Source: Novosphingobium rosa NBRC 15208 (GTDB lineage Bacteria > Pseudomonadota > Alphaproteobacteria > Sphingomonadales > Sphingomonadaceae). Taken from it: DNA of 34,681 nt. The stretch is taken from assembly GCF_001598555.1 (NCBI RefSeq), contig NZ_BCZE01000078.1:1-34681 (forward strand). The letters are read 5' to 3'. The position numbers and the translations under genes were made by a program. This document shows positions 16,182 through 22,166 of this stretch, in pieces (within the stretch, counting starts at the first letter, position 1; every line of letters starts with the position of its first letter). The notes beneath the pieces were generated by a model, which saw nothing but the letters and a program-made list of their open reading frames with translations, did not search any database and was not told where the DNA came from.

Positions 16182-16649
16182 ATGAGCGTGGAGGATAAGG
16201 ACGTGGACTCGGGGGCTGCGCTGCATTGGCGCGCGCTGGAGGGGCTTTACGCCTCTGCGCCGATCAATCAGCTGTTTTCCTCGCGGCTTGAGGTTGTCGG
16301 CGAAGGCCATGCCCGCATCCTCTTCGACATCGACCCCACCGTCTTCCATGCAGGCGGCGCGGCGCATGGCACGATCTATTTCAAGATGCTGGACGATGCG
16401 GCCTTTTACGCCGCCAACACGCTGGTCACCGACCGATTCCTGCTGACCACCTCCTTCAACCTGCTGTTTTCGCGCCCCGTGCGCGGCGGCAGGGTGACAG
16501 CGGAAGGGCGCTGGGTCAGCGGTCGCCGCCGCGTGCTGGTGGCCGAGGCGCGGCTGATCGACGAAGAGGGCGAAGAAGTCGGGCGCGGCACCGGCACCTT
16601 CATGCGCTCGCATATGGCGCTCTCCTCGCTGCCGGGTTACGGCGGATGA
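16182..16649 (+). CDS. PaaI-type hotdog-fold thioesterase
   Basis: This 155-residue protein has a single hotdog domain. HAGGAAHGTIYFKMLDDAAFYAAN is the PaaI/YigI-type active-site region (HGG-like turn followed by the catalytic acidic residue on the long helix). FLLTTSFNLLFSRPVRGGRVTAEGRW is the following beta segment. Such enzymes hydrolyse acyl-CoA thioesters, but the substrate cannot be inferred. The frame is open from 16140, but the ATG at 16182, right after the ptsN stop, gives a normal hotdog N-terminus. It overlaps the DUF1491 gene by four bases, so ptsN, the thioesterase and the DUF1491 gene are probably cotranscribed. Confidence 0.87.
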   Translation: MSVEDKDVDSGAALHWRALEGLYASAPINQLFSSRLEVVGEGHARILFDIDPTVFHAGGAAHGTIYFKMLDDAAFYAANTLVTDRFLLTTSFNLLFSRPVRGGRVTAEGRWVSGRRRVLVAEARLIDEEGEEVGRGTGTFMRSHMALSSLPGYGG

Positions 16650-16984
16650 GCGAGACCCCTCGCCTGCCCGCTACCGTGGAGGTTTCGGCGCTGGTCAGGC
16701 AGGTGAATGCGCAAGGCGGTTTCGCCGCGGTGATCGCCAAGGGCGAGGCCGATGCAGGCACCATCCTGCTGCTGCTCTGTGAGAACGGTCAAGACCAGCG
16801 CGTTTATGAGCGCATGCCCATGGCCGATGGCACGCGGGGCTGGCATTGCGCCAAACGCCTTGATCCGGAAGACCCCCAACCTTTCCACGACTGGCTCGAA
16901 CGCCGTCGCCAGCAGGATCGCGACTTGTGGATAGTTGAACTGGACATCCCGGCGGCGGAACGATTCATCGGATTGTCCGTTTAG
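16646..16984 (+). CDS. DUF1491 family protein
   Basis: This 112-residue cytoplasmic protein has VEVSALVRQVNAQGGFAAVIAKGEADAGTILLLL, then a conserved end with DRDLWIVELDIPAAERF. This matches the DUF1491 family of alphaproteobacteria as I know it. No catalytic motif is apparent and there is no signal peptide or membrane segment. It starts in an ATGA overlap with the thioesterase gene. The function is unknown. The following 205 bases (16985-17189) contain no gene I can support. Confidence 0.83.
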   Translation: MSETPRLPATVEVSALVRQVNAQGGFAAVIAKGEADAGTILLLLCENGQDQRVYERMPMADGTRGWHCAKRLDPEDPQPFHDWLERRRQQDRDLWIVELDIPAAERFIGLSV

Positions 16985-17189
16985 GCGCGATTGACTCCGT
17001 AAAGCCCCTGGGGCACCTCGCCTCGTCCATAACGCGCAGGCGGCCAAGTTGACCGGGGGGTTGGCAGGCTGGCACGCAGACGGGGGGCTGCCGGCAGGAT
17101 CGCTGGTGGATGGGAAGGGCCAGGTCGCGGCTTGTTTCTGTCTGCGCGTGCTGCGTCTGGAGGGCTCACCGCATTAGAAATTGCTTTCG

Positions 17190-17816
17190 ATGCGTCAGCT
17201 GTTCACCCGTGCCAAGAGCCTGTCGCTGGCCGCGACTGTTCTGATCCTTACCGCCTCCGGTTCCGGCGCCTCTGCCCAGCAGCAGAACGAACCGACCCTG
17301 CAGACCGTGCCTGTTCCTGCCGCCGCCTCTTCGGCTTTTGGCACCGCGAACGCCGTTGCAACACAGCCTTCCCTCGACCTCGATCCGGCCCCTGCCGTGA
17401 CAGCCGCGACGCTGACTCAACTTGTCGCCCGGCAGCCGCAGGCCGAAGAGGTCTCCTCCGAAATCAATTGCCTGGCCGGGGCCGTCTATTTCGAGGCGCG
17501 CAATGAAACGCTCGATGGTCAGCTGGCTGTGGCCCGTGTGGTCGTTGCCCGCTCGCGCTCGGGACGCTTCCCGGACAGCTATTGCGGCGTGGTTTACCAG
17601 CCCTCGCAGTTCTCCTTCATCCACGGCGGCGCGATGCCGGTGATCAACCATGCCTCGGCCGGTTGGCACCGCGCTCTGGCGATTGCCGAAATTGCTCACG
17701 ACGGCAGCTGGCAGAGCCCCGTCGAAGGCGCGATGTTCTTCCATTCCGCGCGCATCTCGCCCCGCTGGCACCGCCAGCGCGTGGCCCGGATCGACAATCA
17801 CGTTTTCTATCGCTGA
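17190..17816 (+). CDS. Secreted SleB-type cell wall hydrolase
   Basis: This 208-residue exported protein has a basic N-terminus MRQLFTRAKS, a hydrophobic core and an ASA-Q cleavage site near residue 29. A low-complexity Pro/Ala linker (about 36-80) follows, then a Hydrolase_2/SleB domain. The domain shows INCLAGAVYFEARNETLDGQ with catalytic Glu102. PDSYCGVVYQPSQFSF follows, with Cys94 and Cys132 able to pair. The family cleaves peptidoglycan glycan strands (lytic transglycosylase type). In non-sporulating alphaproteobacteria it probably acts in wall remodelling, not germination. The ATG at 17190 is chosen over an in-frame TTG at 17181. It is followed at once by the terminator/parS structure. 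Confidence 0.9.
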   Translation: MRQLFTRAKSLSLAATVLILTASGSGASAQQQNEPTLQTVPVPAAASSAFGTANAVATQPSLDLDPAPAVTAATLTQLVARQPQAEEVSSEINCLAGAVYFEARNETLDGQLAVARVVVARSRSGRFPDSYCGVVYQPSQFSFIHGGAMPVINHASAGWHRALAIAEIAHDGSWQSPVEGAMFFHSARISPRWHRQRVARIDNHVFYR

Positions 17817-17839
17817 GATAGTTCAGCTCTGCGCCAGCC

Positions 17840-17880
17840 AAGGCCTCCTGTTTCACGTGGAACAGGGGGCCTTGTTGTTT
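17840..17880 (+). terminator. Terminator hairpin carrying a parS-like site in its stem
   Basis: A stem of AAGGCCTCCTGTT (17840-17852) pairs with AACAGGGGGCCTT (17861-17873), with one wobble pair. The downstream run GTTGTTT gives an intrinsic terminator for the hydrolase gene. The apex of the same hairpin is TGTTTCACGTGGAACA (17849-17864), identical to the parS-like site at 5012 and 15/16 to canonical parS. Confidence 0.75.
17849..17864. other. parS-like site on the right arm
   Basis: TGTTTCACGTGGAACA is the same 16-mer as at 5012-5027, and it lies about 6.7 kb to the right of the proposed origin. It is intergenic, between the hydrolase and glutaredoxin-like genes, nested in a terminator hairpin. 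Exact reuse of the same variant argues against chance. Confidence 0.8.
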
Positions 17881-17929
17881 GCGGCCTGAGGGTTAGACCG
17901 GTGATCTGACCCCACACGGAGCCCCCCCT

Positions 17930-18301
17930 ATGACCACCACGCCTTTCCGTCCGGTTCTTTATTTGAAAGACCGCTGCCCATGGTGCCTGAAGCTGCGGCT
18001 GTTTTTGCTGGAGGCGGGGATGATCGGTCGCTTCGAGCTGCGGGTCTTTGTGCCCGGCGATGATCTGGAGGCCGCGATGCGCGCCGAGCTGGAGCCGCAT
18101 GTCGAGAAGGTTACCTTCCCCATCGCCCAGATTGCGCCGGGTCAGTATCTGACGGATTCCGGGGCGATCATCGATCATTACGCGCAAGAGGCTGGTGTGG
18201 ATGTGGCCAGTCTGACGACGCTGGACCAATATGTGCGCGGGCCTTTGGCGACAATGGCCGCGCTCAGGAAGGAAATCGCCGAGTTGAAGGGGAAAGGGTA
18301 A
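17930..18301 (+). CDS. Glutaredoxin / GST N-terminal domain protein
   Basis: This 123-residue protein has a thioredoxin-fold N-terminus with a dithiol CPWC motif (Cys16, Cys19; LYLKDRCPWCLKLRLFLLEA). The glutathione-site-like segment follows: a VTFPIAQ cis-Pro region, then LTDSGAIIDHYAQE. This layout is like the N-terminal domain of glutaredoxin 2 or GST-type proteins without the helical second domain. It probably acts in glutathione-dependent disulfide exchange in the cytosol, but its substrate is unknown. It stands alone between two terminator-like structures, so it is probably monocistronic. Confidence 0.83.
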   Translation: MTTTPFRPVLYLKDRCPWCLKLRLFLLEAGMIGRFELRVFVPGDDLEAAMRAELEPHVEKVTFPIAQIAPGQYLTDSGAIIDHYAQEAGVDVASLTTLDQYVRGPLATMAALRKEIAELKGKG

Positions 18302-18302
18302 C

Positions 18303-18424
18303 AGCAGGAGGCGTTACGCCCCGCCTGCACAGCGAAAAGCGCCGGTTGCTCTGCGGTTGAACCCATAGCGCCCAAACCGACAAATGATAGAAGTGCGAGG
18401 GGGGACACCTACCCCCTCGCATCC
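18303..18424. repeat. Short repeat-family relative (copy 7) between convergent genes
   Basis: A right hairpin GCGAGGGGG (18395-18403) pairs with CCCCCTCGC (18412-18420) and is followed by ATCC, as in other family members. At the left is a poorer GC hairpin (about 18304-18327, GCAGG.. to ..CCTGC) like the left end of copy 4. The middle is only about 65 bp and lacks the inner 11-bp repeat. It lies between the convergent glutaredoxin-like gene and xthA and could terminate both. Confidence 0.6.
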
Positions 18425-18433
18425 ACCTGCTTT

Positions 18434-19207
18434 TTACTTCCGCAACTCGATCCAGATCGGCGCATGATCGCTGGCCTTTTCCCGGCCGCGATGGTCCTTA
18501 TCGACACCGCAAGCCACCAGACGATCCGCCGCCTCTGGCGAGAGCAGGGCATGATCGATGCGGAAGCCGTGATCGCGCTGCCATGCCCCGGCCTGATAGT
18601 CCCAATAGGTCCAGACGCCGCCATCGGGATTGTGGGTAGCGATGGCGTCCGTCCAGCCATCGTTGAGCAGGCGCAGATAGGCATCGCGCGATTCCGGCTG
18701 CATCAGCGCGTCGTCGGCCATGGCCTTGGGAGACCAGATGTCGCGGTCGGTGGGGATAACGTTGAAGTCGCCTGTCACCACAACCGGGATTTCCAGAGCG
18801 CGCAGCTCGGTCATGCGGTTGCGCAGGCGCTCCATCCAGCGCAGTTTGTAGTCGAATTTCGGGCCGGGCTGCGGGTTGCCGTTGGGAAGATAGATGCCTG
18901 CGACGCGGACGCCGAAAACATCGGCCTCGATGTAGCGCGAATGTTCGTCCTCGGGCTCTCCGGCCAGGCCGCGCTGGACTTCGACGGGCTTTTCGCCATC
19001 GGCCAGAATCGCCACGCCGTTGAAGCCTTTCTGGCCGTGCCAGATAGCGTGATAGCCGATCTTCTCGAACTCATCCGCCGGGAAGCCCTCGTCCTGGGTC
19101 TTGATCTCCTGCAGGCAGGCGACCGAGGGGCGCGTCTCTTCCAGCCACTCCAGCAGGCGCGGCAGGCGGGCCTTGATGCCGTTGATGTTGAAGCTGGCGA
19201 TTTTCAT
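18434..19207 (-). CDS. xthA: Exodeoxyribonuclease III (AP endonuclease)
   Basis: XthA cleaves DNA at abasic sites and removes 3'-blocking groups in base-excision repair. The 257-residue protein has all the exonuclease III landmarks. These are FNINGIKARL at the start, LQEIKTQD (metal-binding Glu), YLPNGNPQPGPKFDYKL, TGDFNVIPTDRD, FRIDHALLSP, and the C-terminal SDHAPIWIEL with the catalytic Asp-His. The length is normal. It is transcribed divergently from hemB with repeat copy 4 in the spacer, and it runs against the general plus orientation of this arm. Confidence 0.96.
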   Translation of the reverse strand: MKIASFNINGIKARLPRLLEWLEETRPSVACLQEIKTQDEGFPADEFEKIGYHAIWHGQKGFNGVAILADGEKPVEVQRGLAGEPEDEHSRYIEADVFGVRVAGIYLPNGNPQPGPKFDYKLRWMERLRNRMTELRALEIPVVVTGDFNVIPTDRDIWSPKAMADDALMQPESRDAYLRLLNDGWTDAIATHNPDGGVWTYWDYQAGAWQRDHGFRIDHALLSPEAADRLVACGVDKDHRGREKASDHAPIWIELRK

Positions 19208-19233
19208 TTCAGGGGATTCCTAGAAGAGAATAA

Positions 19234-19424
19234 GCAGGGGGCCATCGCCCCCTGCACCCCCGTTACGTCTTCCGACGAAAGGGTGCGCGGGGACAGTACC
19301 TTGTGCCCCGTCTCTACCGCCGGAGGCAACAATTGAAAGCCGCTTCGCGGCATGGCGCTGCGAGGAGAGGATGCGCAGCGTAGACATTCATGGGAGCGCG
19401 AGGGTTATGACCCTCGCATCTTCC
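19234..19424. repeat. Intergenic repeat element copy 4 (B end left, A end right)
   Basis: This copy lies between divergent xthA and hemB. The B-end hairpin GCAGGGGGC (19234-19242), CATC, GCCCCCTGC (19247-19255) differs in base sequence from other B ends but keeps perfect pairing. CACCCCCGTTACGTCTTCCGACGAA follows in part. The A end is GTAGACATTCATGGGAGC, then hairpin GCGAGGG (19398-19404), TTATGA, CCCTCGC (19411-19417) and ATCTTCCTTTTC. The inner 11-bp repeat is not recognisable, and the body is shorter (about 190 bp). This is the only copy in a divergent intergenic region. Confidence 0.82.
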
Positions 19425-19482
19425 TTTTCTTTCGACCAAAATCGCATTCCCCCCTGCCTCCAACGAGTCTAGACCTTGCGTC

Positions 19483-20490
19483 ATGACCCAGACGATCCTT
19501 GCCCCCTTCCCCGCCCAGCGCCCTCGCCGCAGCCGCTCCACCCCCTGGAGCCGCGCGATGCACCGCGAGACCATCCTCACCCCCGCCAATCTGATCTGGC
19601 CGCTGTTCGTGGCCGATGGCAAAGGCGTGGAAGACCCCATTGCCAGCCTGCCCGGCGTCTCGCGCTGGAGCGTCGATCTGATGGTGGAGCGCGCGAAGGA
19701 GGCCGTCAGCCTCGGCATCCCCTGCCTCGCCCTGTTCCCCTACACGCAGAAGGAGCGCCGCAGCGAGGACGGCAAGGAAGCGCTCAACCCGGACAATCTG
19801 ATGTGCCGCGCCATCCGCGCCATCAAGGACGCTTGTGGCGACGATATCGGCATCCTGACCGATGTGGCGCTTGATCCCTACACCTCGCATGGGCAGGACG
19901 GGCTGATCGACGACACCGGCTATGTGCTGAACGATGCCACGGTGGAAACGCTTGTCGGCCAGAGCCTGAATCAGGCCAATGCCGGCGCCGACATCATCGC
20001 TCCCAGCGATATGATGGATGGCCGCATTGCCGCCATTCGCGCGGCTCTGGAAGGCGCCAACCACCAGAACGTGCAGATCATGTCCTATGCCGCCAAATAC
20101 GCCAGCGCCTTCTATGGTCCGTTCCGCGATGCTGTGGGCTCGCGCGGCCTGCTCAAGGGCGACAAGAAGACCTATCAGATGGACCCCGCCAACAGCGACG
20201 AGGCCCTGCGCGAAGTCGCCATCGATCTGGCCGAGGGTGCCGACAGCGTGATGGTCAAGCCCGGCCTGCCCTATCTGGACATCGCCCGCCGCGTGAAAGA
20301 CGAATTCGGCGTGCCGGTCTTTGCCTATCAGGTCAGCGGCGAATATGCGATGATCGAGCATGCCGTGGCCGCCGGCGCCGCCGACCGTGACACGATGGTG
20401 CTGGAAACGCTGCTGGCCTTCCGCCGCGCGGGCTGCTCGGGCGTGTTGACGTACCATGCTGCCCATGCCGCCCGCCTGTTGAATGGCTGA
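19483..20490 (+). CDS. hemB: Delta-aminolevulinic acid dehydratase (porphobilinogen synthase)
   Basis: HemB condenses two 5-aminolevulinate molecules to porphobilinogen, early in heme synthesis. The 335-residue protein has the two Schiff-base lysines, Lys205 (SYAAKYAS) and Lys259 (MVKPGLPYLD). The metal region reads DVALDPYTSHGQDG (127-140), with Asp in place of the cysteines of zinc enzymes, so it is the magnesium-dependent, zinc-free type. An N-terminal Arg-rich arm is present. No ribosome-binding site is visible, and the T-poor leader is short, so a leaderless or weakly initiated start is possible. It overlaps the acetyltransferase gene by eight bases. Confidence 0.97.
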   Translation: MTQTILAPFPAQRPRRSRSTPWSRAMHRETILTPANLIWPLFVADGKGVEDPIASLPGVSRWSVDLMVERAKEAVSLGIPCLALFPYTQKERRSEDGKEALNPDNLMCRAIRAIKDACGDDIGILTDVALDPYTSHGQDGLIDDTGYVLNDATVETLVGQSLNQANAGADIIAPSDMMDGRIAAIRAALEGANHQNVQIMSYAAKYASAFYGPFRDAVGSRGLLKGDKKTYQMDPANSDEALREVAIDLAEGADSVMVKPGLPYLDIARRVKDEFGVPVFAYQVSGEYAMIEHAVAAGAADRDTMVLETLLAFRRAGCSGVLTYHAAHAARLLNG

Positions 20491-21016
20491 GTTCCGCCTT
20501 GAGACCGAGCGGCTGATCCTGCGTTCGTGGCAGGACTCAGACCGCGCGGCCAGTTGGGCGATGGCGCAGGACGAGGAGGTCATGCGCTATCTCCTGACGC
20601 TGGACCGCGCCGGGGCGGATGCCATGGTCGATCGCTTCATGGCGATGGAGGCCGAGCATGGCCACACCTTCTGGGCGCTGGAGCGGCGCGCGGATGGAGC
20701 CTTCCTCGGCATGTGCGGCATGGCGCCGCCCCGTCCGCCGCTGGTGGAGTATGAGGTGGGCTGGCGCCTGATGCGCCACGCCTGGGGCCAGGGCTATGGG
20801 CAGGAGGCTGCCCGCGCCACGCTCGCCTGGGCCTGGGCCAATCGCCCGATGCAGACCATCGTGGCCATCACCGTGGTCGAGAACCGCGCCAGCTGGACCC
20901 TGATGGAGCGCCTCGGCATGGCCCGCGCGGCGGATGAGGATTTCGAGCATCCCGCCCTGCCCGAAGGCCATCCGCTCCGCCCCCATATCCTCTATCGCAT
21001 TGGCAGGCCCGCATGA
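20483..21016 (+). CDS. GNAT-family N-acetyltransferase (RimJ/RimL-like)
   Basis: This 177-residue protein starts FRLETERLILRSWQDSD, the typical RimJ/RimL-type GNAT opening. It has YEVGWRLMRHAWGQGYGQEAARATLAWAW, which contains the acetyl-CoA pyrophosphate-binding loop (R/Q-x-x-G-x-G/A as WGQGYGQEA). It ends with the VVENRASWTLMERLGM segment found in these enzymes. It would transfer an acetyl group to an amine of a protein N-terminus or a small molecule; the acceptor is unknown. It starts inside hemB and its stop overlaps the carbonic-anhydrase-like gene by four bases, so it belongs to a hemB-led operon. Confidence 0.92.
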   Translation: MAEFRLETERLILRSWQDSDRAASWAMAQDEEVMRYLLTLDRAGADAMVDRFMAMEAEHGHTFWALERRADGAFLGMCGMAPPRPPLVEYEVGWRLMRHAWGQGYGQEAARATLAWAWANRPMQTIVAITVVENRASWTLMERLGMARAADEDFEHPALPEGHPLRPHILYRIGRPA

Positions 21017-21570
21017 CTCAGCGTTCCGACATCACCATCGCACCCTTCAAGGGCATCTGGCCGCGCATCCACGAAAGCGCCTTTATCGCTCCCGGCTGCC
21101 GCATCATCGGCGATGTCGAGATCGGGCCGGACGCCTCCATCTGGTACAATTGCGTGATCCGCGCGGACATCAACCATATCCGCATCGGCGCCCGCAGCAA
21201 CGTTCAGGATGGCAGCGTGATCCACTGCGATTCCCCCAAGCCCAGCCGCCCGGCCGGCTTCCCCACGCTGATCGGCGATGATGTGCTGATCGGCCATATG
21301 GCCATGATCCACGGCTGCGTTCTGGAAGATCGCGCCTTCGTCGGCATGGGCGCGGTGGTGATGGACGGCGCGCGCGTCTCCAGCGACGCCATGCTGGCCG
21401 CAGGAGCCCTGCTGAGCCCTGGCAAGGTCATCCCGCCCCGAGAACTGTGGGTGGGCCGCCCAGCCGCATTCAGCCGCACCCTGAACGACCAGCAACTGGC
21501 CGCGATGCAGGACGGCGTGGCGCGCTATGTGACGAACGGTCGCTTGCATCGAGAGGCGCTGGAGGGCTGA
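21013..21570 (+). CDS. Gamma-carbonic-anhydrase-like hexapeptide protein
   Basis: This 185-residue left-handed beta-helix protein shows imperfect hexapeptide repeats (IIGDVEIGPDASIWYNCVIRAD, IRIGARSNVQDGSVIH and so on). Three histidines are in the positions expected for the metal site of gamma carbonic anhydrases: His71 (GSVIHCD), His95 and His100 (LIGHMAMIHGC). The C-terminal helix RTLNDQQLAAM is present. Family members range from true carbonic anhydrases to YrdA/PaaY-like proteins, so hydration of CO2 is likely but not proven. The genes on both sides overlap it (ATGA before, TGATG after). Confidence 0.9.
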   Translation: MTQRSDITIAPFKGIWPRIHESAFIAPGCRIIGDVEIGPDASIWYNCVIRADINHIRIGARSNVQDGSVIHCDSPKPSRPAGFPTLIGDDVLIGHMAMIHGCVLEDRAFVGMGAVVMDGARVSSDAMLAAGALLSPGKVIPPRELWVGRPAAFSRTLNDQQLAAMQDGVARYVTNGRLHREALEG

Positions 21571-21851
21571 TGGCCCGTCCCAAGGCCGATTTGCCTGCGG
21601 TGGAAGCCATTCGGGCTCTGCTGGATGAGGAAGGCCGCCTGGCCTTGCGTGTGACGCCGGGTGCCCGTTCGGAAGGGCTTGAGGTCGCGGATGGGCGGCT
21701 GCTGGCCAAAGTTCGCGCCAAGCCGGAGGATGGCAAGGCCAATGCCGCCGTGATCGATCTGGTGGCGCAAGGGTTGGGTGTGGCGCCGTCGCGATTGACG
21801 TTGCTGCGTGGGGCGACTTCAAGGGACAAGTTATTGGGGTTGCAAGATTAA
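21570..21851 (+). CDS. DUF167 (YggU) family protein
   Basis: This 93-residue protein has the DUF167 core LALRVTPGARSEGLEVADGRLLAKVRAKPEDGKANAAVIDLVAQ, then a LTLLRGATSRDKLL end. The central V(R)VxPxA.. and KAN-AV segments define the family. The function is unknown. The open frame extends upstream to 21447, but the ATG at 21570 overlaps the preceding TGA by one base and gives the normal length. It is the last gene of the hemB-GNAT-carbonic anhydrase set, followed by repeat copy 5. Confidence 0.88.
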   Translation: MARPKADLPAVEAIRALLDEEGRLALRVTPGARSEGLEVADGRLLAKVRAKPEDGKANAAVIDLVAQGLGVAPSRLTLLRGATSRDKLLGLQD

Positions 21852-21859
21852 AAAAGACA

Positions 21860-22090
21860 ATGCGAGGGGGTTACCCCCTCGCGCTCCCAGAACGTCTTCC
21901 GACGAAGCGGCGGTGGTTCCCGATCCGAGCGTACCAGCGCAAGGCAAGGCGCCGCAGGCAATCAAATCAAAATGACAGGAGGCTGGGCTGACGACTCATG
22001 CCTGCGGCGCGGCAAACTGAGCGCAACGCCGAACCCGATGCGCCAAGGCTGACATTAAACGGAGCGCGAGGGCAATGGCCCTCGCATTTT
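21860..22090. repeat. Intergenic repeat element copy 5 (B end left, A end right)
   Basis: This copy lies between the convergent DUF167 gene and clpA and accounts for most of that 315-bp gap. The B-end hairpin is GCGAGGGGG (21862-21870), TTA, CCCCCTCGC (21874-21882), then GCTCCCAGAACGTCTTCC. The inner inverted repeat is GCGCCGCAGGC (21949-21959) and GCCTGCGGCGC (22000-22010). The A end is GCTGACATTAAACGGAGC, then hairpin GCGAGGGC (22066-22073), AATG, GCCCTCGC (22078-22085) and ATTTTCCTTTTC. It is the cleanest full-length copy. Confidence 0.92.
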
Positions 22091-22114
22091 CCTTTTCTTC
22101 TCAAACCCTGAATC

Positions 22115-22146
22115 AAAAAAGGGCGCCACCCTCGCGAGTGGCGCCC
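22115..22146 (-). terminator. Intrinsic terminator of clpA
   Basis: On the minus strand a nine-pair perfect stem GGGCGCCAC/GTGGCGCCC (22121-22129 with 22138-22146) is followed by TTTTTT (complement of 22115-22120). The foot shares CCCTGAATCAAAAAAGGG (22106-22123) with the rho terminator. Confidence 0.92.
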
Positions 22147-22166
22147 CTTCTTGCGCGGTCCAGCGC

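Noticed and set aside
16926..16934. TGTGGATAG, a one-mismatch DnaA box in the DUF1491 gene
   Set aside because: It is a single near match in coding sequence, 5.7 kb from the proposed origin; this is expected by chance.
16985..17189. 205-bp gap between the DUF1491 gene and the cell wall hydrolase, considered as a structured RNA
   Set aside because: It is GC-rich with scattered short complementarities but no convincing conserved RNA fold, promoter or terminator; probably only leader DNA.
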